Origin: CBDBIK01 sp965206145
GTDB lineage: Bacteria > Pseudomonadota > Alphaproteobacteria > TMED109
Direction of reading: 5' to 3'
Assembly (NCBI GenBank): GCA_965206145.1
Contig: CBDBIK010000005.1
Span: 62,001-126,000, forward strand
DNA: 64,000 nucleotides
The notes under the pieces were generated by a model. It was not told the DNA's origin, made no database searches, and worked only from the letters and a program-made list of their open reading frames with translations. Below, piece after piece: positions 1-7,719 of the stretch (position 1 is the stretch's first letter; every line of letters starts with the position of its first letter). The translations under genes were made by a program, and so were the position numbers.

Positions 1-37
1 TGATATGGCCCGCCAGACGCAGGCCGTGTAGCGCCGA

Positions 38-229
38 ATGGAGAGCGCAAAGGTGCTTCCTCTGGCCGCAATTCTGGGGGTCACAGAGCCGCGCAAAAAG
101 CGGGTCAATCCGAACCCGCCTGCCTGTCTGGCAGATCGCGCCATGTGCAAGCGCGGCACCTACGATCAAGCCGCGCTTTTGGCCGCGATCAGTAGGCCTT
201 GCAGGAAAGCAGCCCTGAACGGGCCGTAA
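38..229 (+). CDS. Small hypothetical protein, possibly a gene fragment
   Basis: A 63-residue frame with a basic, proline- and cysteine-containing stretch (RKKRVNPNPPACL). I do not recognise a family. The next frame on the same strand (from about 199) continues with an alanine- and glutamate-rich segment, so this may be one gene broken by a frameshift near 200-230, like several other genes in the first 2 kb. No clear ribosome binding site precedes the ATG. It could also be spurious. Confidence 0.25.
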   Translation: MESAKVLPLAAILGVTEPRKKRVNPNPPACLADRAMCKRGTYDQAALLAAISRPCRKAALNGP

Positions 230-310
230 AAGCCCGCACTGCGGCAAGGGCATTGAAGGAACTTAGTGCCACAGAGCAACTCGAATTGGACTTTTTTGGA
301 GAGGGTGAAC

Positions 311-679
311 GTGTCTATCACATTTCAATATCAGGGCGCTGTAACAGAACGCTTAAATTCTACGGCTCCAACCTCTGCGGCTCGTGATCGAGCTTTAGCC
401 GTACTCTGGCAAATTATCTGGCACCTTGGTTGGCGGGCCTATGAGTGCAACAAAACTGCCGTTGATTTGATCAATGTTATGGGGTACGGTAAAGCTTTAA
501 TGGCAAGAACAATAGATCTTCTGGAGCAAGTTGGAGAAATCCACCGCATGAAACGGGGCCGTGTGAAGATCATCACCGTGACGCCGGAAGGCGCGTTCAG
601 GGGAAACGTGAACACCCACGCGAAGATCGTCGAAAAATACAAGCTGGACGTGATCGACGAGAGCAAGGGCGATGACTGA
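311..679 (+). CDS. Hypothetical protein, possibly winged-helix DNA-binding
   Basis: A 122-residue protein beginning at GTG 311, preceded by a GGAGAGGG ribosome binding site at 297-305. The middle (about residues 38-80) reads like a small winged helix: a tryptophan-rich first helix, then helices around 'VDLINVMGYGKALMARTIDLL', then a basic wing 'MKRGRVKIITVTPEG'. This suggests DNA binding, but I cannot name the family. It overlaps the next gene by 8 bases, so the two were probably co-translated. Context is decayed phage or plasmid DNA. A longer frame begins at 266 but has no ribosome binding site. Confidence 0.4.
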   Translation: MSITFQYQGAVTERLNSTAPTSAARDRALAVLWQIIWHLGWRAYECNKTAVDLINVMGYGKALMARTIDLLEQVGEIHRMKRGRVKIITVTPEGAFRGNVNTHAKIVEKYKLDVIDESKGDD

Positions 680-923
680 AATACCCTTCGACACCATGGC
701 TGCTGTTCGCCGCCTGCGCGAAACAGGGCTGGACGAACAGCAAGCTGAGGCGATCATAGCCACGGTGCGCGATGGCGTGACTGGCGGAGTCGCAACAAAG
801 GCTGATGTTGCAAGGTTGGAAACCGAACTCAAATGGATCAAGTCGATCGGTGGGGCTATTCTTGCTGTTCTCATCCTGCCATGGCTGGCTAGACTCATAT
901 TCGACACCATGCCCGGCCTGTGA
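672..923 (+). CDS. Small coiled-coil protein with C-terminal membrane anchor (DUF1640-like)
   Basis: An 83-residue protein whose N-terminus (IPFDTMAAVRRLRETGLDE) followed by a 'QAEAI' helix, a 'TKADVARLETELKW' heptad stretch and a single hydrophobic helix (IGGAILAVLILPWLARLIF) matches the layout of small DUF1640/CCDC90-like proteins common in Alphaproteobacteria, often beside prophage genes. The usual coiled coil is longer, so this is a short version. Its start overlaps the preceding ORF. The function of the family in bacteria is not established to my knowledge. Confidence 0.5.
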   Translation: MTEIPFDTMAAVRRLRETGLDEQQAEAIIATVRDGVTGGVATKADVARLETELKWIKSIGGAILAVLILPWLARLIFDTMPGL

Positions 924-953
924 GCGGGGCCGAGAAAGCCAAGGAATACATGG

Positions 954-1589
954 ATGCCTAAAATTATCCAGGCGGCAGTACTATCATTGCCCTACTCCCA
1001 TCCGTCACACTGGCACAGGACTTCGATGCAGGGTGGCAAGCGTACGGAGCGGAAGATTATCAAACCGCTCTAAAAGAAATTAGGCCGCTAGCGGAACAAG
1101 GTAACCGCGAAACGCAGTACTTGCTTGGCAGGATGTACTCCGCAGGAAACGATGTTCCTCAAGGTGATGGTGAAGAGGTGCCTCCGTGGCGTAAAATAAA
1201 TCTTGAAAAAGAGCATCCTTGGTTGAGAAAAGCTGCCGAGCAGGGTAATAAATTCTCGCAATATAAACTTGGCAGGATGTACTATGAAGGCAAAGGTACT
1301 CCACAAAATTACGCCAAGGCAGGACGATGGTTTCTAAAGGCTGCGGAGCAGGATAACAGGGATGCACAAGCGCTACTTGGCAGGATGCGCGGCAAAACAG
1401 GCAAGGGTGTACCATAAAGATTACGTGCTTGCGCATATATGGTCGAATATTGCGGCCGCAAAGGGAGTGAAAAACGCTCAAAAAATCAGAGGAATCATTG
1501 CCGGAAAAATGACACTGACTGATATAGAAATCGCTCAGAAAATAGCCGGCGAATGTTTGGAAAGCGGCTATAAAAACTGCGGGTATTGA
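954..1589 (+). pseudogene. Sel1-repeat exported protein, broken by two frameshifts
   Basis: The reading starts at ATG 954 (MPKIIQAAVLS), which looks like the start of a signal peptide. The rest of that peptide and mature protein (IIALLPSVTLAQDFDAGW...) lie in the next frame, so an indel falls near 980-990. The second frame encodes Sel1 units ('PLAEQGNRETQYLLGRMY', 'KAAEQGNKFSQYKLGRMYY', 'KAAEQDNRDAQALLGRM') and stops at 1415-1417. Removing T1415 restores 'VPKDYVLAHIWSNIAAAKG', the usual C-terminal Sel1 ending, which runs to 1589. Sel1 proteins are alpha-helical solenoids for protein-protein contacts. Two indels in 640 bp make it a pseudogene unless the assembly is wrong. Confidence 0.7.
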
Positions 1590-1647
1590 GAATTTTTGAA
1601 AATTTAGGCAGTTAAAATCGCCATCATCATTTGGAATTTTCCGCATC

Positions 1648-1854
1648 GTGGTGTCCAGAGAGATTCACAAATTTTTTCGGGCAAAAATTTATGCGAAGCC
1701 GTGGCAGACCATCGCTAAGACCCACAGCAGCAGCAAGGACACCAACCTGACTTCGGGTGATTTCCGCAACTGGTGCACTGCTAAGAACATCCCGCATGAC
1801 GGTCCGAAGGTTGAACGCCAGTTTGAGACGTTTTGCAAAGGCATGAGCCTTTAA
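1648..1854 (+). CDS. Hypothetical protein fragment
   Basis: A 68-residue frame from GTG 1648. The C-terminal half ('SGDFRNWCTAKNIPHDGPKVERQFETFCKG') looks like real protein and resembles in style the C-terminal segment of phage or plasmid replication-type proteins, but I cannot assign it. The N-terminal part is low quality, which suggests that only the end of a longer gene remains. It sits between two frameshifted genes. Confidence 0.3.
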   Translation: MVSREIHKFFRAKIYAKPWQTIAKTHSSSKDTNLTSGDFRNWCTAKNIPHDGPKVERQFETFCKGMSL

Positions 1855-1879
1855 CACAAAGCTAACAAGGAAAAATGAT

Positions 1880-2114
1880 ATGACCGAAAACGTGACAAAC
1901 GAACTCATCCTAAAGCACCTGAAATCCATCCAAACAAAGCTCACCAGCGTGGATAATCGGCTAGGCAATCTCGAAACAGATGTGCGAGCCATCAAGGGGC
2001 ATATGGTGTCCTTCATAAAAACTGAGCTGGTCCGAAGACAGCACAATTGCAGAGATACAAACCCACCTTGACCGCATCGAAACGCGGTTAAATCTAGTGG
2101 ATAGGCCCATCTGA
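1880..2114 (+). pseudogene. Small coiled-coil protein, one frameshift
   Basis: ATG 1880 is preceded by AAGGAAAAA. The first 50-odd residues (TENVTNELILKHLKSIQTKL...) form a heptad coiled coil of the 'small four-helix/coiled-coil' type often seen in alphaproteobacterial accessory DNA. The frame stops at 2069-2071. Shifting by +1 at about 2039 gives 'STIAEIQTHLDRIETRLNLV', a fitting continuation that ends at 2112-2114. A single indel at about 2030-2040 therefore breaks the gene. The inverted repeat at 2113 begins right at the restored stop codon. Confidence 0.55.
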
Positions 2115-2160
2115 CAAACAGCCGGCACCGGAACCTCATTTTCGGTGCCGGCTGTTTGTC
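2113..2160. repeat. 18-bp perfect inverted repeat (stem-loop)
   Basis: The arm at 2113-2130 (GACAAACAGCCGGCACCG) is exactly complementary to 2143-2160, with a 12-base loop. It starts inside the stop codon of the restored coiled-coil frame, the expected place for a transcription terminator. No T-run follows on either side, so it may be a factor-dependent terminator, an mRNA-stabilising hairpin or a mobile-element remnant. Confidence 0.65.
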
Positions 2161-2225
2161 AGGCTGGAACCGGGAAGGTTCCTAAGTGGGGGCAAAAGGG
2201 GGCATTCGTTGTTGTTGTCGATGGT

Positions 2226-2375
2226 ATGCACGTTCTGGTCGAGTTCGGAAGTCTTGGCAGTCATGGAACGATTCAATTCTCGTTCCATGCGGTAGACTCG
2301 GATGCCTGGTTTATCTCGGAAACTGGTTATCGGTCCCACTCCGACGACCTGCGTTTTAGCTTGACCGTGGAATAG
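2226..2375 (+). CDS. Hypothetical protein fragment
   Basis: A short frame (50 residues) containing 'HAVDSDAWFISETGYRSH', which reads like a conserved C-terminal motif of small alphaproteobacterial proteins of unknown function. A second frame from 2391 ('YLKDKRHEIGADDRDQLARSF') may be more of the same locus in another phase. Antisense frames also exist here, so coding status is uncertain. Confidence 0.2.
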   Translation: MHVLVEFGSLGSHGTIQFSFHAVDSDAWFISETGYRSHSDDLRFSLTVE

Positions 2376-2551
2376 GCTGCTAGGGGCATATTGGCCGACT
2401 ATCTCAAGGATAAGCGGCATGAAATTGGTGCGGATGACAGGGATCAGCTTGCCCGGTCCTTCCCCTTTGTAGGTAGTTTTGGCCTCTCTGGAGCCGCCTG
2501 CGCGTCGCTCAAACACCTGGATGTACCCCTAATTTTGCCCTGGTCGACGTT

Positions 2552-2896
2552 GTGCCGTCTTCACAGAAGGCTTTTATCGCCCGGAAGTGGGCAAAGGAAG
2601 CACAGGCCAAGATTGAGGTAAAAAACGAAGCGGAAAAGCCGTGGCCGGTAGAGTCGCCACCGATGGAAACCCAAGCGGCCAAAGCCGCGAAAATGAACGC
2701 CAAGAAAGAAACGAGACGATTTGAACCTGGGCAGAAATGCCAAATTATCAGCGCCCATCATCCTGTATTTGAGAAGGATATAGGCAAGTTTGTGATCATC
2801 ACGAAATTGTCCCTCTACTCTATCCCAGGTGTGAGCGCACGACGACGCGCCTGCAAACAAAATATAGGAGAGCTGTTACGGCTCCGTGCAAAATGA
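2552..2896 (+). CDS. Hypothetical protein with charged N-terminus
   Basis: A 114-residue frame from GTG 2552. The first 60 residues are lysine-, glutamate- and alanine-rich and probably helical. The second half ('FEPGQKCQIISAHHPVFEKDIGKFVIITKL') looks like a small beta-barrel of the SH3/KOW type, as found in short phage-borne proteins. No close family is recognised and no good ribosome binding site is seen. It may be the last intact gene before about 900 bp of non-coding DNA. Confidence 0.35.
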   Translation: MPSSQKAFIARKWAKEAQAKIEVKNEAEKPWPVESPPMETQAAKAAKMNAKKETRRFEPGQKCQIISAHHPVFEKDIGKFVIITKLSLYSIPGVSARRRACKQNIGELLRLRAK

Positions 2897-3802
2897 CACT
2901 CTAAGAAAATTTACTCACTTTTTAGGCCACCTGTATTCGCCAGTCAGGAGGATCTAAGCTCATCCGAGCGGCAAGATGTGTGCCAGAAGCTCGGGCGGGC
3001 AATCCAACCCGGCGTGTCTCCCCTCCATCACAGCTTCCCCAAGGTGAACATTGTTTCAATAAATAATCCCAATTAAGAAGTTCCAGTGTTTGATTTGCAG
3101 AGATAATCGGTTCGTTTTATGAGTTTTTATTTGCACGATTTAGTCGGTTTTTGTTGCAAAACTTGCGATTTCTGATTCCCTGTTGGTGAATGATCCGCTG
3201 CTTCGTTGGTAGAGAAGGTTCTACGTCAGTCCCGTTCCCTCCGCCATTGACTACAAATGAACTTTCATATGCCCTTGGTGGCATAGTTTCGGAAGTCCAA
3301 CATTTGCGGGCTTTTTGCTGTTTACAATTGATTTCCTTTCCATAAAAACATCCGTTTTTCTCTAATTTTTCTCCTATATATGCCCCTTCCCGAAAAACAC
3401 CGTACTTGGAAAGGCGAAGTACGGAGCTTTTAGCCATGTGAAGTCAAGAGGTTGACAATTAACTGATTCGTACCAGTCTACGGTGGAATTGTCTACTGAT
3501 GAATATCTCCGGCCCAATCATTGAGATCACAATTTGTATCTTGGCAAATCATTAAAATTAACTGATATTCGCAGATATTTTTGTTGTAAAGAATCGGTTC
3601 ATCATCGAGGCCGAAAAACTGCTTTAACGGTTTGCTCAACGATGATTTTTACGCCCTCATACGGTTCCGGTCATCATGCTCGAACAATTTTCGAAGATCA
3701 TCTCGGTTCAGGCCCAGCCCCCAATAGAGAAAACATCCTCAGTAGAAACCATTTGTCTGATGGCTTTTTCCCCCGTTGTGACGCAACAAACATTCCCAGA
3801 AT
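2897..3802. other. Decayed, AT-rich stretch without a supportable gene
   Basis: About 900 bp with stops in all frames and lower GC than the surroundings. Short frames on both strands look degenerate. The position, just before tape-measure remnants, suggests decayed prophage DNA. Confidence 0.5.
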
Positions 3803-4231
3803 ATGGAGGCGTTCATAATTTACGGCCGTCTCTTCGCCACATTTAGCGGACACCGCATCCCTATTGCGGATTCCCTCATTGCCGATCTGGTGAGAATACA
3901 AATTCGTCAGAGCATCATAACCTCGCTGGCCAATGCGTTTGGGTCTATTGATTGCATCTCTTTCTTTGGGGCTGCCCATACCAGTGATGTGATTGGAAAT
4001 GAGGTGCCGATCATAGCCAAACGTGGCGAAACGGTTTTTACACCGGGGCAGATGCGTCTTCTAGAGACTGAGCTTTCCGGGCGTGAGCCGGTCAAGGTGG
4101 AAGTCAATGTTCACAACAATTCTGCTGGTGTTCAGGCCAGAACTGAGATCTCGTCATTGCCGGGTGGTGGTAGCAGGTTCGATATTATTATCGAACAGAT
4201 CGAAGGCCAGATGACCCGCAATGTCGCTTGA
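3803..4231 (+). pseudogene. C-terminal remnant of phage tail tape-measure protein
   Basis: The last about 75 residues contain 'GNEVPIIAKRGETVFTPGQM', followed by 'EVNVHNNSAGVQARTE' and 'IIEQIEGQMTRNVA'. This is the typical C-terminus of tape-measure proteins of lambdoid or siphophage-like prophages in Alphaproteobacteria. Those proteins are many hundreds of residues long; only the end is left, and the first 40 residues of this frame do not look like the family. The next tail gene overlaps at 4221, as in phage tail operons. Confidence 0.65.
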
Positions 4232-4388
4232 GGGGAAGGATTGGCCCCGACCTTGGAGCGACGTTATGGACTTAATCCTCAGCGGGGAATTACCGATAAC
4301 CGCATGGCCAAAAACATTACCGTTACCGACTGTTAAGGGCTATGGCATCCAGTCCGGCGACGCCATCCTTCGCACATCTGGAGACTAG
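4221..4388 (+). pseudogene. N-terminal remnant of phage tail protein
   Basis: ATG 4221 overlaps the end of the tape-measure remnant. The 55-residue product contains 'LPLPTVKGYGIQSGDAILRT', which matches the start of the phage tail protein that usually follows the tape-measure gene ('LPxPxxxGYxLxPxDxxxRTDME'). The conserved DMExGxAR continuation is missing: the frame stops immediately after, at 4386-4388. The prophage therefore ends in mid-gene here, about 140 bp before the end of the conjugation operon. Confidence 0.5.
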
Positions 4389-4529
4389 GGTTTCTGCACG
4401 GGGAGGAACGACGCTAGCCGATCCTGTGAACCGTGAACACGATATATAGGTATCCACATAACGTGATTACTTAAGTATGTAAGTCTCCACCCAACCCCCC
4501 GATCTTTAGGCTCATTTGCGCACAGCCTC

Positions 4530-6038
4530 TTATCTCTCCGCACCGACACCTCTCCAAGGCCGCAGCAACAAATCCCGATGTACGATGACAGCGAGCGGCC
4601 AACCAGGATGGGCGGTGAGCGTTGGTTGAACGTTGAGCTTGCGCCGAACGATCTCAGACACCGAGTCGTTCACGCTCCCCTGCAAGGATTCCCGGATCGC
4701 CTTCTCGGTGGCGCTCTCATTGGAGACGGCAAGCTCGCTCCCAACGCCCAAGAGCGTGGATAGAGCGATCCCTCGCGCAAGTGCCCATGCGTGGTTGTCC
4801 ACCTCACCCACTAGTCCAGCATGTCCTTCGGTGTCGGCCGCGGGCAAATTTTCAACCACGATTGATGAACCGTCCGGCATCACGATTCGATGCCAAGAGA
4901 GAAAAATTCTCTCCTGCCCGAACGAGACAAAACTGTCGTAGCTTCCCACGAGGCGTGCCCCCTTCGGGATTAGGATTACGCTCCCTGTCAACGAATCCCG
5001 CACGTCCTCCGTCACCTGGGCGATCACAAAACCTGGCAGATCTGAACTGATCCCGGTAATGAGGCTTGCCCGGAGCACCGCCCCTGCCATCAACTGCCAC
5101 GGCGAAAGCGGATCCCTCACCGGATGAGGATTGATCGTGTCTTCCTCACCCGCTGATCCCTCCAGAAACTCTTCCTTCCTCTCCGCATCATGACGAGCTA
5201 CTCCACGAAGCTGACCCGCTGATCCCTCCAGAAACCCTTCCTTCCTCTCCTGCAAACCAGAATCTGCACCACTGCCTGCCCTGGCAACGTCAATGCCCAT
5301 CTCAAACGGCAAGGAAGAAGGGGGATTCTTGAGCGCAGAACGATCCTTCCCGGGAGCATCCTCCGAACTTTCCCCGGAGAGTGGAAAGAAGATCTCCGAT
5401 CGGAGCGCCTGTTCGGTAAGCTTCTCCGCACGGATCTTCTGCGCCATTTCTTCTTCCAGGAGAAAGTCGGCTCGGTGAGATCCCGGCTCGACAGCCGGAA
5501 ATCCAGGACCCCCTTCCTGTCCCGGAGAGGTGTCACCAGGGCCACCCGAAAACGAGGCCTCTTCCACCGGCACCCCTTCCTCGATTTCGCTGTAACGCTT
5601 CGGCAATTGATTAATCGCCTCGTTTCGCGTCCTTCCTGAAATCGACACCCCTGAAGGTTCCGCTGCCCTCTCTACTCCCTTCGGCGGAGCGAACGCGAAC
5701 GAGAGAACAACCAACAAGACCATCGCACCCACACTCGCGGCCACCGCAAGCAAGCGGCGATTGATCCGGGTGACGGGCCTCGGCCTTCCACGAAACGCGA
5801 AATCGGCCGGATTGGCCTTCGGAAAATCGCCACTCGTCTCCGGTGCATTCTCGTCCTGATCATCCTGACCTCCGGCCTCCTTACCATACTCAGGCAACTC
5901 TCTCCGATTTTCCTCAAGTCTCTCCGAAGCCCTCGCCTCAGACCTCTCACCACGGTTCGCACCGAACTTTTCCGCTGGTACCTTCGTGGCCTTCTCTCCG
6001 AACGGGAAGGGAAATCGATCGCGTTCTCCCTCTTTCAC
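4530..6038 (-). CDS. trbI: TrbI/VirB10-like type IV secretion protein
   Basis: A 502-residue last gene of the Trb operon. VirB10-type proteins span from the inner membrane to the outer-membrane pore and transmit ATP-driven changes to the channel. Visible here are a charged cytoplasmic N-terminus of about 90 residues, one transmembrane helix (LLAVAASVGAMVLLVVLSFA), a long periplasmic linker, and the C-terminal TrbI domain with 'VIAQVTEDVRDSLTGSVILI', 'PKGARLVGSYDS' and 'QERIFLSWHRIVMPDG'. The linker carries a 66-bp-offset duplication encoding ERKEGFLEGSAG / ERKEEFLEGSAG. The start overlaps the trbG stop by 4 bases. No terminator is evident downstream. Confidence 0.9.
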   Translation of the reverse strand: MKEGERDRFPFPFGEKATKVPAEKFGANRGERSEARASERLEENRRELPEYGKEAGGQDDQDENAPETSGDFPKANPADFAFRGRPRPVTRINRRLLAVAASVGAMVLLVVLSFAFAPPKGVERAAEPSGVSISGRTRNEAINQLPKRYSEIEEGVPVEEASFSGGPGDTSPGQEGGPGFPAVEPGSHRADFLLEEEMAQKIRAEKLTEQALRSEIFFPLSGESSEDAPGKDRSALKNPPSSLPFEMGIDVARAGSGADSGLQERKEGFLEGSAGQLRGVARHDAERKEEFLEGSAGEEDTINPHPVRDPLSPWQLMAGAVLRASLITGISSDLPGFVIAQVTEDVRDSLTGSVILIPKGARLVGSYDSFVSFGQERIFLSWHRIVMPDGSSIVVENLPAADTEGHAGLVGEVDNHAWALARGIALSTLLGVGSELAVSNESATEKAIRESLQGSVNDSVSEIVRRKLNVQPTLTAHPGWPLAVIVHRDLLLRPWRGVGAER

Positions 6039-7021
6039 CGCTCCCTCGCAATCCGAACCACGACCTGCTTCTTTCCACCAAATCTGAGTTCCGCCGCCTG
6101 AAAAAGTCCGTCCACCACGTAGTAGGAACCCCGGACCCTGTAGTTGACGAGTTCCGCATCTCCTTCCAAACCGACTACGAACAACGGTGGTGCCACATTC
6201 GCCCCCTGGGGGAACTGGATGTAAACCGAGCGCCCGTCATCGAACGCCCTGAGAGGCCTCCATGCCGGACGATCGCCCTCAATCCGGTAACCAAACCGGA
6301 GTTGCTCGGGCCGGAGCGCGACAGCGACGGTTCTTTCCTGCTCTTCGTTGTGCATCTCTGCATTCGAACGCAAAAGCACGAGATCGTCGGCCGGGTACGT
6401 CCACGAAGCCGAGGCCATGTATGTCTCCTTGGTACTCTTGAGCTCGACGTGATAGACCCGCCTGTCAGTCGCGATCACGAGATTGGTGATCAGATCTGGA
6501 GCGATGGGCTTCACGAGAACGTGAACCCTCTTCGCCTTCCCCTTCCCACTCGAGGTCTCTCCTACCTTCCAGCGCACGGTGTCACCCGCCGAGATCGAAA
6601 CGAGATCCTCGTCGGGGGCCAGTGCCAGATCGGTCACCTGCCCCGGGGCCGTATAAACTTGGTAGAGGGCTCCGTCGGTCCACGTGAACACATGGATCGC
6701 ATTCACGTAACCGTTCGCACCCGGCTCCATCCGGGCTCCACGGTTCGCCTCGGAGACCTGTTCTTCGCCATCGGAACTGTTCATGTCCTCTGCGAACAGC
6801 GATTCCGCAGGCAAGGGCTTGAGTTGCCCAGGAAGTGGAACCGGCATCGGAATTTCGATCACTGCGGGCAGTGACGGTTCGTCCTCGATCTCAACGGCGC
6901 TTACCGACTCTAAAATCGCGCGCATTTCGCCCGCTGAACTCGCGGGCGTTCCAAAATACGAGCCGTCTGTGCAACCTATGAGAAGGGAAGCAACAAGGGG
7001 AAGGAAGAGATTAAATCTCAT
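6035..7021 (-). CDS. trbG: TrbG/VirB9-like lipoprotein of the outer-membrane complex
   Basis: 328 residues. It starts with a lipoprotein signal: 'LPLVASLLIGC' gives a lipobox with Cys17. A short acidic, proline-rich linker follows, then the VirB9/CagX-type beta domain ('NAIHVFTWTDGALYQVYTAP', 'VSISAGDTVRWKVG', 'HVLVKPIAPDLITNLVIATD', 'HVELKSTKETYMASASWTYP') and the C-terminal 'PLFVVGLEGDAELVNYRVRG' region that packs against VirB10. Being itself a lipoprotein may compensate for the lack of a separate TrbH/VirB7 lipoprotein gene. It overlaps trbF and trbI by 4 bases each. Confidence 0.9.
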   Translation of the reverse strand: MRFNLFLPLVASLLIGCTDGSYFGTPASSAGEMRAILESVSAVEIEDEPSLPAVIEIPMPVPLPGQLKPLPAESLFAEDMNSSDGEEQVSEANRGARMEPGANGYVNAIHVFTWTDGALYQVYTAPGQVTDLALAPDEDLVSISAGDTVRWKVGETSSGKGKAKRVHVLVKPIAPDLITNLVIATDRRVYHVELKSTKETYMASASWTYPADDLVLLRSNAEMHNEEQERTVAVALRPEQLRFGYRIEGDRPAWRPLRAFDDGRSVYIQFPQGANVAPPLFVVGLEGDAELVNYRVRGSYYVVDGLFQAAELRFGGKKQVVVRIARER

Positions 7022-7719
7022 GAGGTTTCTCCTGAAACAAGGTCTCTTGACCAGTGAAATTCATGGATGTAGATGCCGAGTGGGTTGGCGCGGAGCATCT
7101 CTTCATCCTTAGGTGGGCGCAGAACGTACGAAACTGTCGCCGTGTAGTGACGGGTCTCTTCGGAGCTTCCGCGAAGGGAAACATGCTCCTTCCAACGGAG
7201 CTCGAACGAGGTCTCGGAAGATCGCACCGCACTCGTCATTTCGACGACGATCGTGCGATCGCCGATGGCGCCAAAGGGATCGTTACTACGGGCGTGCTCA
7301 TCGAGACGTCCGGCACCTCGATCAGTGACGTAGGCGTACGCCTCCAGCCAATTGGAACGCAAGACGACCGGATCGATAGGTAGGCTGCGGAAGTTCTTTA
7401 CGAACTCGGCCAAATGCCAAGCGATCTGGGAATCTCTGGGCGCATGAGCGGCGTTTGCCGGCCCTATCGCCCGAGCCTCTCCCAAAGCATCGACCTCGAT
7501 CACGTAGGGAACCACCGGACTACGTCCGGCAGTAGTCGCAAGGCCTACGGCAAGAGCAAGCGAAAGCAAAAGCGATCCAAATGCCATCAGACGCCAGTTC
7601 CGCGCCTGCACGCGAGCACTTCCGATTCTTTCATCCCAGACCTGGGCTGCCTTCTGGTAGGGCGTCACCGGCTCCGGGGTACGTCCGTATGAAACGGAAC
7701 CTTTCCTGAAACTTCTCAT
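7018..7719 (-). CDS. trbF: TrbF/VirB8-like inner-membrane assembly factor
   Basis: 233 residues. VirB8-type proteins are bitopic scaffold proteins of the inner-membrane part of the secretion channel. The N-terminus has the family signature 'TPYQKAAQVWDERIGSARVQ', then one transmembrane helix (LMAFGSLLLSLALAVGLATT), then a periplasmic NTF2-like domain starting 'PYVIEVDALGEA' and including 'LPIDPVVLRSNWLEAYAYVT'. Length and order match TrbF of Ti-plasmid type systems. Four-base overlaps with both neighbours indicate tight coupling. Confidence 0.92.
   Translation of the reverse strand: MRSFRKGSVSYGRTPEPVTPYQKAAQVWDERIGSARVQARNWRLMAFGSLLLSLALAVGLATTAGRSPVVPYVIEVDALGEARAIGPANAAHAPRDSQIAWHLAEFVKNFRSLPIDPVVLRSNWLEAYAYVTDRGAGRLDEHARSNDPFGAIGDRTIVVEMTSAVRSSETSFELRWKEHVSLRGSSEETRHYTATVSYVLRPPKDEEMLRANPLGIYIHEFHWSRDLVSGETS

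Noticed and set aside
2136..2516. A 126-codon minus-strand frame
   Set aside because: It overlaps the perfect inverted repeat and a plus-strand frame with a more protein-like motif; no ribosome binding site or family resemblance.
3698..3979. Minus-strand frame with a faint GGDEF-like look (YSHQIGNEGIR ... AKCGEE)
   Set aside because: The spacing between the two motifs is far too short, GGEEF is not intact, and the region overlaps tape-measure-like sequence on the plus strand. Probably chance or an unrecognisable remnant.
5843..6874. A 343-codon plus-strand frame
   Set aside because: It runs antisense across trbI and trbG, both of which have clear family motifs on the minus strand.
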